From Cristatella mucedo (Eukaryota; Bryozoa; Phylactolaemata; Cristatellidae), in contig WPIO01000001.1 in NCBI GenBank assembly GCA_009760855.2, positions 20,270,001-20,334,000 on the forward strand: a stretch of DNA of 64,000 bases, given 5' to 3'. Shown one piece after another: positions 1-11,595 of the stretch. Position 1 is the stretch's first letter; each line of letters starts with the position of its first letter. The notes below the pieces were generated by a model. The model was not told where the DNA came from and made no database searches. It was given only the letters and a program-made list of their open reading frames with translations. Both the position numbers and the translations under genes were made by a program.

Positions 1-3000
1 GTTGCTGGCTAAAATCGTTTTTGTTATCCACTATTTAATGAATGGTTTAGTCCCAGCACTGCGTCGTTGCATTACCGCCCAGTTTCTGATACAAGCCCTA
101 TGCTGCACCAAACGCTGCGCCATTAATCTGTGGCTGGTACATTCTGAGTATATCAGTTGAGCCAGCCTACCAATCTAATGGAGAAATAAAATGGCACGGA
201 ATTAGGCATTCTCTGAGTGGGTTTAGAAAAATGGCTGCAAGAATTTCATGTAGACAGGGCGACACAGAGCTGGACAAACAAAATCGCTATAGACTAATGA
301 GGCAGTGTCGTGTTTGTGTTGGTTAACCCTGCTGTTACTGCTGATGCATCTGCTGCCACCGTTGCATCTGCTATCGCCACCTGTGACTTCAACTGCCGGT
401 AGCCACAAGCGTGGTGTGTAAGTTGGTCCTTCTGCGAAACCTGTGCCTTGAGCATCTCTTGCAAAGCCACCGACTAGTCAAACTATGAACACATTTTGAG
501 CAGGTCTCGGCCGCGTGCCTGCATATACCTAGAGTTAAATATGTAAGGTAGTGATGCTGGTTGGCCGGTGGCAGCTGAAGCAGCTGCAATTTTCGGTGAT
601 GGGGCAGCACTGCATGGCAGTGAGCCTGCAGCAGCATTGAGTGCTTTGGTGGACATGCAGCAGAAGCATCAGCAGTTACAACTTAGAGGCAGTGCCGGGC
701 TCCTTACCATCCGCCCGCGAGCCAGCAGTACTTGCTAACCAGCTGGGAGGTGAACCACCGTGCTTGCAGGGATACAGAGAAGGCAGCTCGAGTTTGCACT
801 GCTGTGCGAGCCAGCTAGCGAGGGCACGACAATGGTGGAAGTGCATTTCACATGCGTTGCTTATATGGGTATTCTTGGCTGCCATTATGTATTCTGAATA
901 CCTGCATGCTGCCGAATTTCCTGCCGAAGAGTAGGGGACAAAAATTGCAGAGCTTGGGGACCTGCATTGAAATGCTTTGTTTGATGTGCTACACATTCCA
1001 CACATTCCCTGAGTAGGGGCGTTGTGCTGTTGGCACTCATTATTACTCGTTTAGACTGCTATTGCTGCACCCCACGCATACACACATACCGAGGCGACTT
1101 TCTACTGCTGCTGCCTGCTGAAGCTGCTGCTTGGAGCCATAGATTGTGCCGAGCAGCACAGAGCCAAAAGACCTTGGTAAATTTGCTATGTAAACAGCAC
1201 TTTCTGCCTTGTTTGCTTATTTGCACTTAAGCTGCTGCAGACTGCTGTAAAGTTATCTCAATTGGGGGGGTCTGTCTGTGAAGTCGTCTCCTGGTTTTAC
1301 CTAGAATCAGGCAATAGCCTGTAACCACCAGCACCCACCGATGTTCATTCGGCTGCTGCTGCGTGCATCGAGTGTGCTGAAGTGCCACTGCATGCTGTGA
1401 CCCGGGAGTGAGCACTTACCGACTCTCCGAGGCTCAAAGTTGAGCCTATCTCCTGCATGCCTATGAGCTGATTGTGAGCTGATAAAGAACGTGTGCCAGG
1501 AGAACAATCGCCACGGCGGTCACTGAAGACGCGTGGCAGCAGCTGTGTGTACACTGACAGCAACAGCTGTGGTTGCCAGTCCGAATCCTCTGAACTTGTT
1601 GTTGGGAAAGGTTCAAGGTTAGAGATTGCAGAATATGCCTCAACTTTGCTCTGATTCAGTTTTGATGCTCATACGCAGGAGATTAACCAATGGGCAGGGA
1701 CATAGCCTGAATGGAATGGCAGGGACATAGCCTGAATGGAATGTTGACCACCCCCAGCTCCACTTTGCCTGGAAAATGGATGCAATAGTGACGGAAGTCC
1801 TTTGGATGGTCGCTTCTGCCACATCCAGGGCTTTGCCCCAAGCGATGGCTGGTCTTCCTTAATGGTATTTAACAGATGGCAAGAGCTGCAGTGGCAGGCA
1901 GCAGCAGCATAGCAGCTTCAGCAGGCGACACTGACAGCTGCTGGCTCTCCGGCAGCACTGCCTGGGCATCACTTTTACCTTATTCTGACCAACCAGTAAA
2001 TCTCATAAGCTGGATCGACCAGCTATTGAACAGCGGCATCCGCGGCCCCTTGTGTGCAAACCGTGGGCTGTGTCAATGCTGCCCCTGTGCCTTTCTGCTT
2101 TTCATTCTATCTCAATTCGGCCCGCCTGGTCGCCTCCGGACTCGAAAGCCTAATCTGCTTGAGGTAGCCTCGTTTTGAGACTCTTATCAGGCACAGAATT
2201 CGAAACAGATGGGCCAGTTCCTTGTCGCAGCTCTGGGCTCTGTCACCGTAACTACCACCACTTCTGTGCCAAGAATGTCACAATAAGTGCCAATTGGCTG
2301 TCCAGTGTCTTTGCATGTGTAAGTATCATCATCCCTTGCTTTCTGCTTGTGTTTAGGCATACCGATATTGCTGTTTTATGCTCCACTCAGTAAGCAATGA
2401 TTGATTGGACATCAAGGGGGTGGTGTATTCCTAAGACCTTACATCGGTTCTTTGGCCTCGGCTTGTTACTTAGGCATTCTTAGGTTGAAGGATATACTGT
2501 ATGCTGCTGTATACTGTGTTTGGAGAGCTCCCATTTTATTATCCGGGAGTTAAATGTACTCAAGTCTGGGGCAATGTAGAGGGGTTGGTGGCAAGGCATG
2601 ATTATCTTGAGTAGGAATCCTTTGTGCATTCGTCTGCTGGCCATGCTGATGCCTTGTTGATTGTTTGCCTGGGACCGTGGGAGGGTGCTTATGAGGTATC
2701 GCCACACGTGTTAGCGCATGTGCGCATGTATTCAAAGTACCGTCGCATGTGTATTAAAGAAGAATGCTTCCGGAAGGTAATGCAGTAGACTGATGCTTTT
2801 AGTTTGGATTCAGTATAGTCAGAGCAGTGTAACTTCCACATATGATCATTTTTGGTGTAATATATTTATGTCAGTAACTCCTGGAAGCCACGAGGACTTA
2901 ACAGCTACTTATTATATGCTATAATGAATAATATATCCCTGTAACTTTGCGAAGCCTCGAAGACTTACTTATTCGTGGTTAAGAGAGAGTCCACCTTGTG

Positions 3001-3095
3001 CGCCATTAATAAATACCCAATAAGTGTAGTTTCAAAATACACAACGACCTGATGCCGTCTGCTGACAAAGTATTTCGCCTTACCATATAATTAAT
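1..3095. other. No recognisable gene; CTG/CAG-rich non-coding DNA
   Basis: I see only short open frames without family resemblance here. The sequence is rich in CTG/CAG trinucleotides up to about 2.1 kb, which keeps several frames open by chance. No splice-phased exon series or repeat family could be supported, apart from a short tandem duplication at 1693-1742. An unrecognised small exon or untranslated exon of the downstream gene cannot be excluded. Confidence 0.5.
1693..1742. repeat. 25-bp unit duplicated in tandem
   Basis: The 25-bp unit beginning ggcagggacatagcctgaat occurs twice back to back (1693-1717 and 1718-1742) with no differences visible, so this is a recent local duplication. 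Confidence 0.9.
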
Positions 3096-3300
3096 TTGTA
3101 TATCGCCCCAAGAGAACTTAATTTCTATTCAGGCGCTTCACATATGCCTCGGGACTTGAGCCCACGACCTCAGCCAGACCTTGGTCGGGGCGAGCACCTC
3201 GAGTGGGAACCGATCCTTCAACCTCTGGGTTATTGGTCCTTCAACCTTTGGGTTACCGGTCCAGTGCTCTACCGATTGAGCTATCGAAACGGCCCTTCCT
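3096..3300 (-). mobile_element. SINE2 copy (tRNA-derived SINE) with tRNA-like head
   Basis: Read on the minus strand, the head resembles a tRNA: an A-box-like segment (tagctcaatcggtagagc), then a B-box-like segment (gggctcaagtccc), and a tail with gcgcctgaatagaaattaag followed by gttctcttggggcg. The same arrangement recurs at 23010, 27310, 44015, 51318 and 62610. A 24-bp unit (ccttcaacctctgggttattggt) is imperfectly duplicated inside this copy near 3218-3265. Confidence 0.7.
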
Positions 3301-3399
3301 TAGGAGGAGGGGTTCAACACAAGGCTATAGAGCCTCGGCTTTAAATTGACATTTACATGCTGCTCGAGCCGAACACCCCCCCCCCCTTACTGCTGGACT

Positions 3400-3890
3400 A
3401 CTGCAGTTTGTTTGGGCTGGGCTACCGAAGAAGCCATTAAGCTAGGCATCGCGACTAGTAAACAACTGCCACGCTTTCAGCCACGTGCCTTCTTGGCTGA
3501 AGGAGCTGCAATGGTTCCCCTCGATCGAATAAAACAGAGCACAATTCTGACACTGACTCGCAAGACCCACCTTGGCTTGGCTCCTTCATACCCAGCTGAA
3601 CTGCTACAGCAGTTCCAGCCTCCTCATGCCCCGAGGTCCTCTATGGACAATAAATTAGCTGTTCCATTCCTTCGCTTAAAGATTGCTGGCAAAAGAAGCT
3701 TTTGGTCTGAAAGTCCTGGACCGTAGAACTCACTTCTACAATTTCTACGTAACAGCATCGAAACTGCAGCCGACCGTGGCACATCGTTTTCAGACGTCCT
3801 TAGCTGCTACTTCCTTGCTACTCACTTTCTTGATTGCCCTCCTGACTCAGTTATGCCTCTCCCTTTCTCTTCACTTCATCTTTCTCAAGA
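3400..3890 (+). mobile_element. LINE-B 3' fragment, degenerate
   Basis: The conceptual product contains the marker peptides of this LINE's C-terminal tail (HLGLAPSYPAELLQQFQP and KLAVPFLRLK) found in better copies at 20.5, 47.4, 56.4 and 61.3 kb. Reading frame is lost after about 3725. It is 5' truncated. Confidence 0.75.
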
Positions 3891-3979
3891 GCAGTGGTGA
3901 GGTTAGCCAGGTTTTAGTCTGCTTTACATGCCAAGTCAGGAGATGCCGTCTATGTCAGTCGATAGTGATTTCTGGGCTT

Positions 3980-4260
3980 TGCGAGCATACGAATTTAAGG
4001 TACAAGCTCCACAAGATTTGAGGTCGGTTGGAGGCACAGCTAAACGACTTGAGTCAGAAGAGCAGGTGGCTTCGATGCTTAGCCTGAATGGAAAGTAGTT
4101 CGGTTAGGTAGTCCGTAGCAAGAGAATAAGGCTACTTAAAAGTGTGTGACAGATCCTTGACGTCTATGAGCTACTCGATGTGGAGTCCGTGCAGTGGCTT
4201 TCTATATCCTAGCGGGTTTGGTACCCGTCAGAGCCATTCGAATGCTGAGCATCAATCTCA
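3980..4260 (-). mobile_element. LINE-A 3' fragment, highly decayed
   Basis: Antisense similarity to the end of the LINE-A coding region, recognisable from the words aacgacttgagtcagaa and tagcctgaatggaaagtagt, which also occur in the antisense copies at 11.1 kb and 34.1 kb. Confidence 0.5.
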
Positions 4261-4284
4261 ATCTGCATGCATTCCTTTCGAGCA

Positions 4285-4370
4285 TGTATACAGTGCCTAG
4301 CAAGTGATTTAGTTCTCTTAGAGTGCTATACAAATGCCTTATTTTTATACATTCCTGTATAACCAATTTA
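4285..4370 (+). mobile_element. LINE-A-type 3' tail module
   Basis: Short stretch matching the shared tail (gtgcctagcaagtgatttag, then ttctcttagagtgctatac) that ends LINE-A copies. Confidence 0.5.
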
Positions 4371-4372
4371 AT

Positions 4373-5163
<791 letters not shown>

Positions 5164-5675
5164 TTATACTTCAGAAGAGCAATCACTTTGTTCTGTATAG
5201 TCAAGCCCAACGAGGCTGCTGCTGGTGAGTGTATGCGGTGCCCTGCTTTAGGGTTGTTTTTCGGTGTGGCTATTTGAAGGGGCTATCTAAAGGCCATCAT
5301 ATCTTTAGACGAGCTAAACATGCAATTCTGCTTAATCTGGTCTAGACGGGAGTGTCAGGACATGCCCTTAGTGCAAAGCATCGGGATTTCGAAATTCACG
5401 CTGGCCACCATTTATAGTTATTTCAAAATGGTGGCCACCGCTTGCATTATAGGTGAGCCTAAAAATAGCTCTTAGCAGAGCATCTTCGGTGCTTAACTTC
5501 GAAGTGTTTTTTCTTAAGCTAGCTACACGTGTTACGCTGAACGCTCGGCGGAGGATTCATACCCTGCCCATACCAAGTGGTGAATGCCAACTGCCGAGTT
5601 ACTGTTTGGAGCACTAATAATGCAATAAGCAGGTCGCATTGCCTACAGCGTTTCGGATGCTCATCTACTTAGTAA

Positions 5676-5770
5676 TATTAATAATAATACATTTGTTATA
5701 ACACCCACAGAGAACCGAATCTCTTTCTAGGCACTATAAATTTGCTGCAAAAGAACATGATCGAATGGAA
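5676..5770 (-). mobile_element. LINE-A-type 3' tail module, antisense
   Basis: Begins with an (AAT)n remnant and continues with the tail word agagaaccgaatctctttct and aggcactataaatttgctgc. This is the reverse orientation of the tail that ends the adjacent copy at 6.2 kb. Confidence 0.65.
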
Positions 5771-5796
5771 ACTAACTGTTTACTTATACCCCCCCT

Positions 5797-6163
5797 ACAA
5801 ACCCTAAATTCTTTGGAGACCGTGCCTGTTGCTCGCACGCTCGCAAAGCCTAGAACTCACTCCCGACTTGCGCCATCCCCTGACTTGGCCACATTTAAAA
5901 GGAAATGAGAAACGCACCTATTTATGACATCATTTAGTGGGTCCCCGTGATTCGTCCTTTATGTGCTTATGTGTGCTGATACTGTTGCATGCTGCCACTA
6001 ACCACACTTGCATGCTGACCCAGTGCACTCCTACCCATGTTATTCATGTTGTTTATTAAGCATGATACCACTCACCATTCGATCATGTTTCCTTTGCAGC
6101 AAATGTAAAGTGCCTAGAAAGAGATTGAGTTCTCTGAGGGCGCTTTATCAAGTGTATTATTAC

Positions 6164-6208
<45 letters not shown>

Positions 6209-6212
6209 GGTT
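5797..6212 (+). mobile_element. LINE-A 3' end with (ATT)n tail
   Basis: Starts within the last coding part (tctttggagaccgtgcctgt, aactcactcccgacttgcg) and runs through the 3' untranslated region (catttagtgggtccccgtga; ccactaaccacacttgcatg). It ends in an (ATT)n run at 6155-6208. 5' truncated. Confidence 0.8.
6155..6208. repeat. (ATT)n microsatellite at LINE-A 3' end
   Basis: TTA/ATT trinucleotide run at the 3' terminus of the LINE-A copy, with one interruption near the start. Confidence 0.95.
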
Positions 6213-6335
6213 AGTGGTAGCATGCTCAACGGCAACAAGCACGAAATAATTATAGGTGACATGCACAGGGTCAGCATGCAAATGTGGTTAGTGGCAGTAT
6301 GCACAGTGTCAGCAAGCATAACTTACCTTACTAAG
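6213..6335 (-). mobile_element. LINE-A 3'UTR fragment, antisense
   Basis: Contains gtgacatgcacagggtcagc and atgcaaatgtggttagtggc, the antisense of the LINE-A 3'UTR. It directly abuts the (ATT)n tail of the preceding plus-strand copy, giving an inverted arrangement. Confidence 0.75.
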
Positions 6336-8774
6336 GATTTCGAGTTCATTGCCATGAACTGGACTGAGTTACCAAGCACAAATAGGGGACTTTGCTGAAC
6401 TTAATTCACAAGCACACGATGACCCTTTGGGTCAAGTTCGGTGCTAACTTCACGCTTCTCATAAACACTTGCTAAGACAAACACACAGACTTTGCCCTAT
6501 AAACTGGGCTCTAGTAGAGAGGAAATGACTAGCAGCACCGGCGAGGGCTCTCTGGAGCGCAGCAGAAACCCCTCGTGCCCCATTGCCGCTCAAATGAAGA
6601 CCCTTACAGTAAACTGTAAGCGTGAACCGCTCTTACTTCCACCCAAACTCTAAACGAAACGAAACAACCAACTGCATTTGTCTATAACACCGCATCGCTG
6701 TGCGTCGTCTGCCTCTCGAGCCTTCCACCGAACACCTATACGGCTATGGAACTCCTGCCTTCAATCGAAGGGTGGTTAGGATGCCCATCTGTCCTCTCCC
6801 TGCTGCATGGCAACGGGTTAAACCCGGTAGAGGTCGCTGGCTGACCGACTTCCTGTCCGGCTCAGCTGAGGCTCCCGTGGATCCTTCTGACTAGCCTTCG
6901 GCTTTTTGTTCAGGTGCTTGGGCGTCACTGTGACGCTTTGCCTTCTGCTGGCACCGGTCCTCCTGACTTGCTAAACTTCCGACTCGCCTGACTGATCTAA
7001 AGCTTTGCCTCCTTAAATAGCTTAAGCTATTACAATAAAAATAGCCAAGTCTTCCCCCTGGCCTACGTGAAGCCGACATGCACGTGCAAGGCATCGTTGC
7101 TTACCTGCAAAGCCATAAATCTATACCGTAAACTATAAACCTAATCCTAAAGTATAACCGTGTTAAACCGCCTATCTGCAATAACACCTAAACCCTAAAT
7201 CTGCCAGACCGCCGGGCTGTCACTTATCACACAATCCTTTCCACCTGCAATACGCTACACGTGTTTCTTTGGAGGGGAATAAGTGTCGTCCTGTCAGCGA
7301 ACCTAGGATGTGCAATGTCCGGTTTTAGGCTTTCACTCTGAGCTGTCATAATTTTTATAGACCTTTTTAAAGAGACGTGCTGGCTGGTGCATCCTTAAAG
7401 TTCAGCCTTAGGCTCATCGTACAAGTGTCGGCAGATGTAATTTGAGAGGCTTCCAGGTGGCACCTTCGTTGCATGGCTGCAGGCTCTCCAAATATGTGGT
7501 TTGCCATCGTTGCAGCGAGTTAAAATAAGCAGGCCTTAGCAAGGAGGGCTGCAGCTCCTTGCAAGCCGACTAAAGAATTGCAAAAGAAGCACGTTTCGTG
7601 CGCCTCGATATGGCCTGGCTCTGCCGGTAAGGTCAATGATCAGGCCTTACTTGGTACAAGGAGTTCATGGCTATGCCTCAGGGCTGACGAGCCGATTTCG
7701 TGCAGTGTGCCTTCGGTGCTCTGTTTGCAGACTCGGAATCTGTTTTAGAGGAGTCTACCACTTTCTTTTTAAACGCATTTTAAAACTTTTTTAAACACTT
7801 TCTTTTAAAAAAAGAGAGGCAGCCATATTGTTTACGAGGAAGCTTAAGAGGCTTACTAGATGGCAGGCCGCTCTCGAGACGCACATGCACCGAAGCTGCT
7901 GGCCCTGCACTTGACTGCGACAAGCTTCGGCATCCGTGTGTTCAGAGGAAGAAGGCCACCGAACAGATAGAGAGAGGTGAGCTGAAGAGCTGCCACTTCG
8001 AGAGGCTCCCCTTGAGCACTCCTTGTTCCGACCTGGTCTCTAGAGGGAGAGCTAAAACCCTTCTATAGTCGGTCGGCTACGGAATTGCCAAACATTTACT
8101 TTTTAACTCAGTAGTTCGGTAAACTGGCATGGCCTATGGGGGGTAATAACTGTAGCGAGTCGACAAAGGATATTAGCATCCGTACCCGAACAAGTAAACA
8201 CTCGGTTGTTTCACCAGCTGTCAGTGCTGCGCAGCAGTGCAGCTGTGTGGCCGGATGAGCAGCATGCCGAGAGCATGCTGCAACCTGGTCCATTGCCGAG
8301 CAATGGCTTCCCCGGCAACGGCTTCCTATTGACGACAGATTTGTTTTCGCGTGCAGAGTTTGTCGGGATTACTATGAGCACTGCCACTCATCAGTCGATA
8401 GAGCCCTTATCTATTCTTAGCATAGCGAATGAAAGGAATCTGTTTCCGAAAATCTCCAACACCCACTCTCTATAGGGCATCTCACTTGCTCCAAGTTAAT
8501 CGGGCTTAGTTGGAAGGAAGAATATTGCTCTCGGCTTGTCAAGTAGTGAGGATGAAAATTGATCGCTTAATGACACCCAGTCAGGATTAATGTTTAGCCC
8601 TCCCCTTCCCTGAAAAACTTCAGGCTGCAAGCCTGGCCTCTCTGGTCGCCTGTTACGACCTTACGCGCGCTGAGAGCGATCGCTGGCCGGGGCATTGTGA
8701 ACAGATGACTGCGTGGATTGTTTGGTCCCGCGATATGTTCTCAGTGCAGGTATTCTAAGCCTCTGGTATTGGCT
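6336..8774. other. No recognisable gene; 5' flank of the 388-aa gene
   Basis: No supported coding exon or repeat family. The region presumably contains the promoter and 5' untranslated exon of the gene starting at 8804, because a splice acceptor lies just before that start, but I cannot place them from sequence alone. Confidence 0.45.
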
Positions 8775-8790
8775 CTCTCTCTCGTTGCAG
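8775..8790 (+). other. Candidate 3' splice site before the 388-aa ORF
   Basis: A pyrimidine tract (ctctctctctcgttgcag) ends in CAG at 8790. Thirteen bases later comes the ATG at 8804, with an in-frame TAG at 8792-8794. The upstream exon therefore cannot add codons, and this would be an intron in the 5'UTR. Confidence 0.6.
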
Positions 8791-8803
8791 TTAGTGGGCT
8801 GTC

Positions 8804-9970
8804 ATGGCAGCCACATCCGGCGGTGATGGTGAAAGCACTGCTCTGCTGCTGCTGCCACACTTGCCAGACGAGAGCGACTGGTCGCCACCTGCTTCCACTG
8901 ACAGCAGCGGCAGCCGCCGCAGCTGCCCACCAGGTGCCAACTCCTGCCAGCCGTTGTTGCCTGATCCAGCGGCATTGCTCAGGAGCACGCCAAGCGGGCT
9001 GCAGCAGCTGTGCGAGGAGGAGCTTCACGGCCACTCCAAGCTGTTTCGAGTTACGTCGGTGTCCGAGCAAGAAGTCACGCGGTGGCCACCAGCTGGCTGT
9101 ATGGTCGTTCCACCACAAGGTGGCGCTGCCGTCGCGCTGCAGCCTGCTCCGCTGACCAACGGGCTGTCGACGCACGACGAGGAGGAGGAGGAGGAAGGTG
9201 AAGGAGAGGGTCTAGCCTTGCTGCCCGAAGTTGACCGCCCTCCAGGCGGCAGCCCCTCAAAAGCACCGCCGCCGTGTCAGCCCGTGCCGCTGCTATGGCT
9301 GCCGGGCATTGATCCAGCTGACGACAGTGCCCCGTCGCTCGACAGCTGCTACCGCGACTCCATCGCCAGGGGCCTGGATTGCGATAGGCTCCCTTCGTTG
9401 ACGTTGCCCAGCGGCTGCGGCAGTGCTTCTCAGCCCGCATCAGCGGCAACACTGGCGGCAGCGAAAGTCGCGCTCAAAGAGCGCCGGCCGTCGATCACGT
9501 TCGCTCCGACGAGCGTGATCGCCTTCGAGCCAGCCGACGACGAGCCAGCTGTGAGCATTGTAGGCAGCGGCTTTAGGGGAGTGCACTACCGCAAGCAGCA
9601 GAAGGAGAGGTTGCGACGCAGCAGCATCGACTGCGGCGGCAGCAGCGTCTGCAGCGACGACTTGGCGGCGCCAGAGCGCAGGGGGCGTGAGCAGAGCCTC
9701 TTGCTGCCCAGCCCCGGCGCCTCCGAGGGCATCGGCAGGCGGCAGCTTTCGCCACCGCGCAGCCCCACGGGCAGGAACATCTCGACACTGTCGCTTACCA
9801 TGCTGCTTCGCGATCAGAGGCGAAAGAACCTGGCCATGCTGGCGCGACTGTTCGCCACCAGGCAGAGAGAGAAGGACATGCTGGAAGGCGTGCCCAGCAC
9901 GAACGTGAGCGGAGCAAGCGGAGCGACCGCTGCTTGGCCAGCGCTGCTGCCCACTGAGGCGATCGATTGA
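8804..9970 (+). CDS. Unrecognised 388-aa Ser/Pro/Gly-rich protein
   Basis: I do not recognise the family. The frame is open for 388 codons in GC-rich sequence and ends at a TGA. An in-frame stop lies just upstream of the ATG, which fixes the start. The protein lacks a signal peptide or membrane segment. An acidic run sits near residues 125-136 (DEEEEEEGEGEG). Two basic Ser-containing patches (KERRPS at 225-230; LRRSS at 270-274) look like basophilic-kinase or 14-3-3-type sites. An SP-rich stretch (SPPRSPTGR) lies at about 316-324, followed by the only segment with helical character, residues 331-361, rich in Leu, Arg and Lys (RDQRRKNLAMLARLF). Most of the rest appears intrinsically disordered. 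A role as a regulatory or adaptor protein is only a guess. Similar codon composition to the other GC-rich genes here argues for a real gene rather than a chance frame. Confidence 0.65.
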   Translation: MAATSGGDGESTALLLLPHLPDESDWSPPASTDSSGSRRSCPPGANSCQPLLPDPAALLRSTPSGLQQLCEEELHGHSKLFRVTSVSEQEVTRWPPAGCMVVPPQGGAAVALQPAPLTNGLSTHDEEEEEEGEGEGLALLPEVDRPPGGSPSKAPPPCQPVPLLWLPGIDPADDSAPSLDSCYRDSIARGLDCDRLPSLTLPSGCGSASQPASAATLAAAKVALKERRPSITFAPTSVIAFEPADDEPAVSIVGSGFRGVHYRKQQKERLRRSSIDCGGSSVCSDDLAAPERRGREQSLLLPSPGASEGIGRRQLSPPRSPTGRNISTLSLTMLLRDQRRKNLAMLARLFATRQREKDMLEGVPSTNVSGASGATAAWPALLPTEAID

Positions 9971-10654
9971 TCGGTCGGTCGGTCGGTCAGCCCAGTAGGG
10001 GGAAGGGGGAGTGGCGGAGGGGAGGGGAGGGGTGGTCTGGGTCGCCCTCTCGCGACTGGGGCGACGACGACTGGTTGAGCTTGCTGGCTGATGTCGGTCG
10101 CAGGATCGATCTTGGTGCTTGGCCGGGATTCTCGTGCTGCTCGCTTGTGCGTTACGTAAACCGTGTGCGCTACGTAAACCCTACCGCTCGCCGCCTGCTA
10201 GTTCAATAGTTAGTACCTCGTCCCATTTAATAGGTGCAGAGATGTGAATTTGATATTTTGTTGAAGTTCTGCGACCACACGGTCTGCTAGGCATTTCGGC
10301 ATATTCTATTAGTTCTTCTCTTGCAGACGAGTTTCCCACCTTTTTTGGTACCTGCAGTACTTTACTGGCAGCAGCAGTACTGCTAAGGGTGTATACTTGC
10401 ACGGGTAGTGTGCACTGGCTGCTGCAAGTATTTCACTCAAGCTAGACCAGTGCTTAGCTGACCTCTGTCTCCATCTCATTTATATTAAAGGTTACCTTTC
10501 TTGGAGAACATTTCCCATTGATTTGATTTTCATCACTTTTAACGTAATCAATAACCGCCTGTGAGCACAAATCATGATATAGCCCGACACACAGCCACCG
10601 TCCAAGTTAGGTGAGCCCCGAAGTGAATTGATAATTATTATATGTCGATCAACC
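9971..10654. other. 3' flank of the 388-aa gene
   Basis: Directly after the stop is a short (TCGG)n run, then a purine-rich stretch (gggaagggggagtggcggag). No further exon is recognisable. Confidence 0.5.
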
Positions 10655-10720
10655 TATTCGAGATGCCTAGAAAGAGATTTAGCTCTGGTTAGGCGTTATA
10701 CAATGCATTTTATTCTTATA
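10655..10720 (+). mobile_element. LINE-A-type 3' tail module
   Basis: Contains gatgcctagaaagagattta and gctctggttaggcgttatac followed by an AT-rich end, matching the shared LINE-A tail. Confidence 0.6.
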
Positions 10721-10744
10721 TCATTGGTTGCACTAGAGTCACGT

Positions 10745-11230
10745 TCTTGCTGGCGATTTAAAAAATATTAATAATACATTTGTATAGAGAGCCCTCAGAG
10801 AACTGAATCTCTGTCTTGGCACTTTTCAGATGCTGTGTAGAAAGCATTACCGAATGGTTGATGGTAACATCCGCAAGCAGCAGGCATAATGTAAGCAGGT
10901 ACATGTACACGAAGACCCATCAAATTTGCTGTAATAAACAGGTGCATTTTAATCTTCTTTTTAAATGTCATGTCAGGGGACATACGTCTATAGTGAGTTT
11001 TTGGCTTCGTGGGGGCTTATGAACTAAAGACACGGTCTCCAGCGGTTTTGAGGCTCTTACGAGGTATTGCTAAACGACTTGAGTCAGAACAGCGGGTTGT
11101 ATGATTCTTCGCCTGATGGGGGAGTAGTTCTGATAGGTAAGCTGGAGCCAGAGAATGAAGGGACCTAAAAGTAAGTGAAAGAACCCTGAAGTCGCCAGGG
11201 TGATGTGGAAGCTGCCATGCACCCGACAGA
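10745..11230 (-). mobile_element. LINE-A 3' fragment, antisense
   Basis: Runs from an (AAT)n remnant through the tail (cctcagagaactgaatctct) into antisense coding remnants (gcctgatgggggagtagttc; gagccagagaatgaagggac). Frame is lost. Confidence 0.65.
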
Positions 11231-11424
11231 CAAGCCTAAAATAGTCAAGTGTTCAGATGTTCAGAAAGTAGACAGTTATCCTGTCGTGTTTGCTATATAT
11301 GTGCCGACACCCGATGCTGTTCACGCAGCATCTTAACTGCTCTGCCTGTTCATTTCACTTTGTCAAGGATATTGTAACCGCAGACGTCAGCAAGCAGCGC
11401 CGGTGTCGTCAGCACTTGGGCACC

Positions 11425-11595
11425 ATGGAGATATCTATGTGCATCCTATTCTGCATTATCGTGTCACTCGTCACTTCATCGCTGATCCTGTTCGATCCAA
11501 AGCGCAGTGATGCATTCCACAAGCGGCAAGGCTTTACATTGGACAAGGACAAGGCCCTCCTAACCGTGTTCGACGGTCGAGGCCGGGAAATCAAA
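11425..11595 (+). CDS. GH31 MYORG-like gene, exon 1 (signal anchor)
   Basis: Encodes 57 aa beginning MEISMCILFCIIVSLV, with an ideal start context (caccATGg). After the anchor, the segment FTLDKDKALLTVFDGRGREI resembles the short beta-strand pair that follows the membrane anchor in MYORG. It ends in phase 0 at the donor AAA|GTGAGC (11596). The frame is open upstream to 11290, so a longer start is possible, but this ATG has the better context and puts the anchor at the N terminus. Confidence 0.7.

Noticed and set aside
3230-3295. Possible minus-strand tRNA gene (tagctcaatcggtagagc)
   Set aside because: It is the head of a SINE2 copy, with an internal 24-bp duplication and no paired acceptor stem.
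8804-9970. PP1-docking RVxF-type motif in the 388-aa protein (RRPSITF)
   Set aside because: Spacing between the basic residue and the Ile-x-Phe does not fit the usual motif, and there is no other phosphatase-regulator feature.
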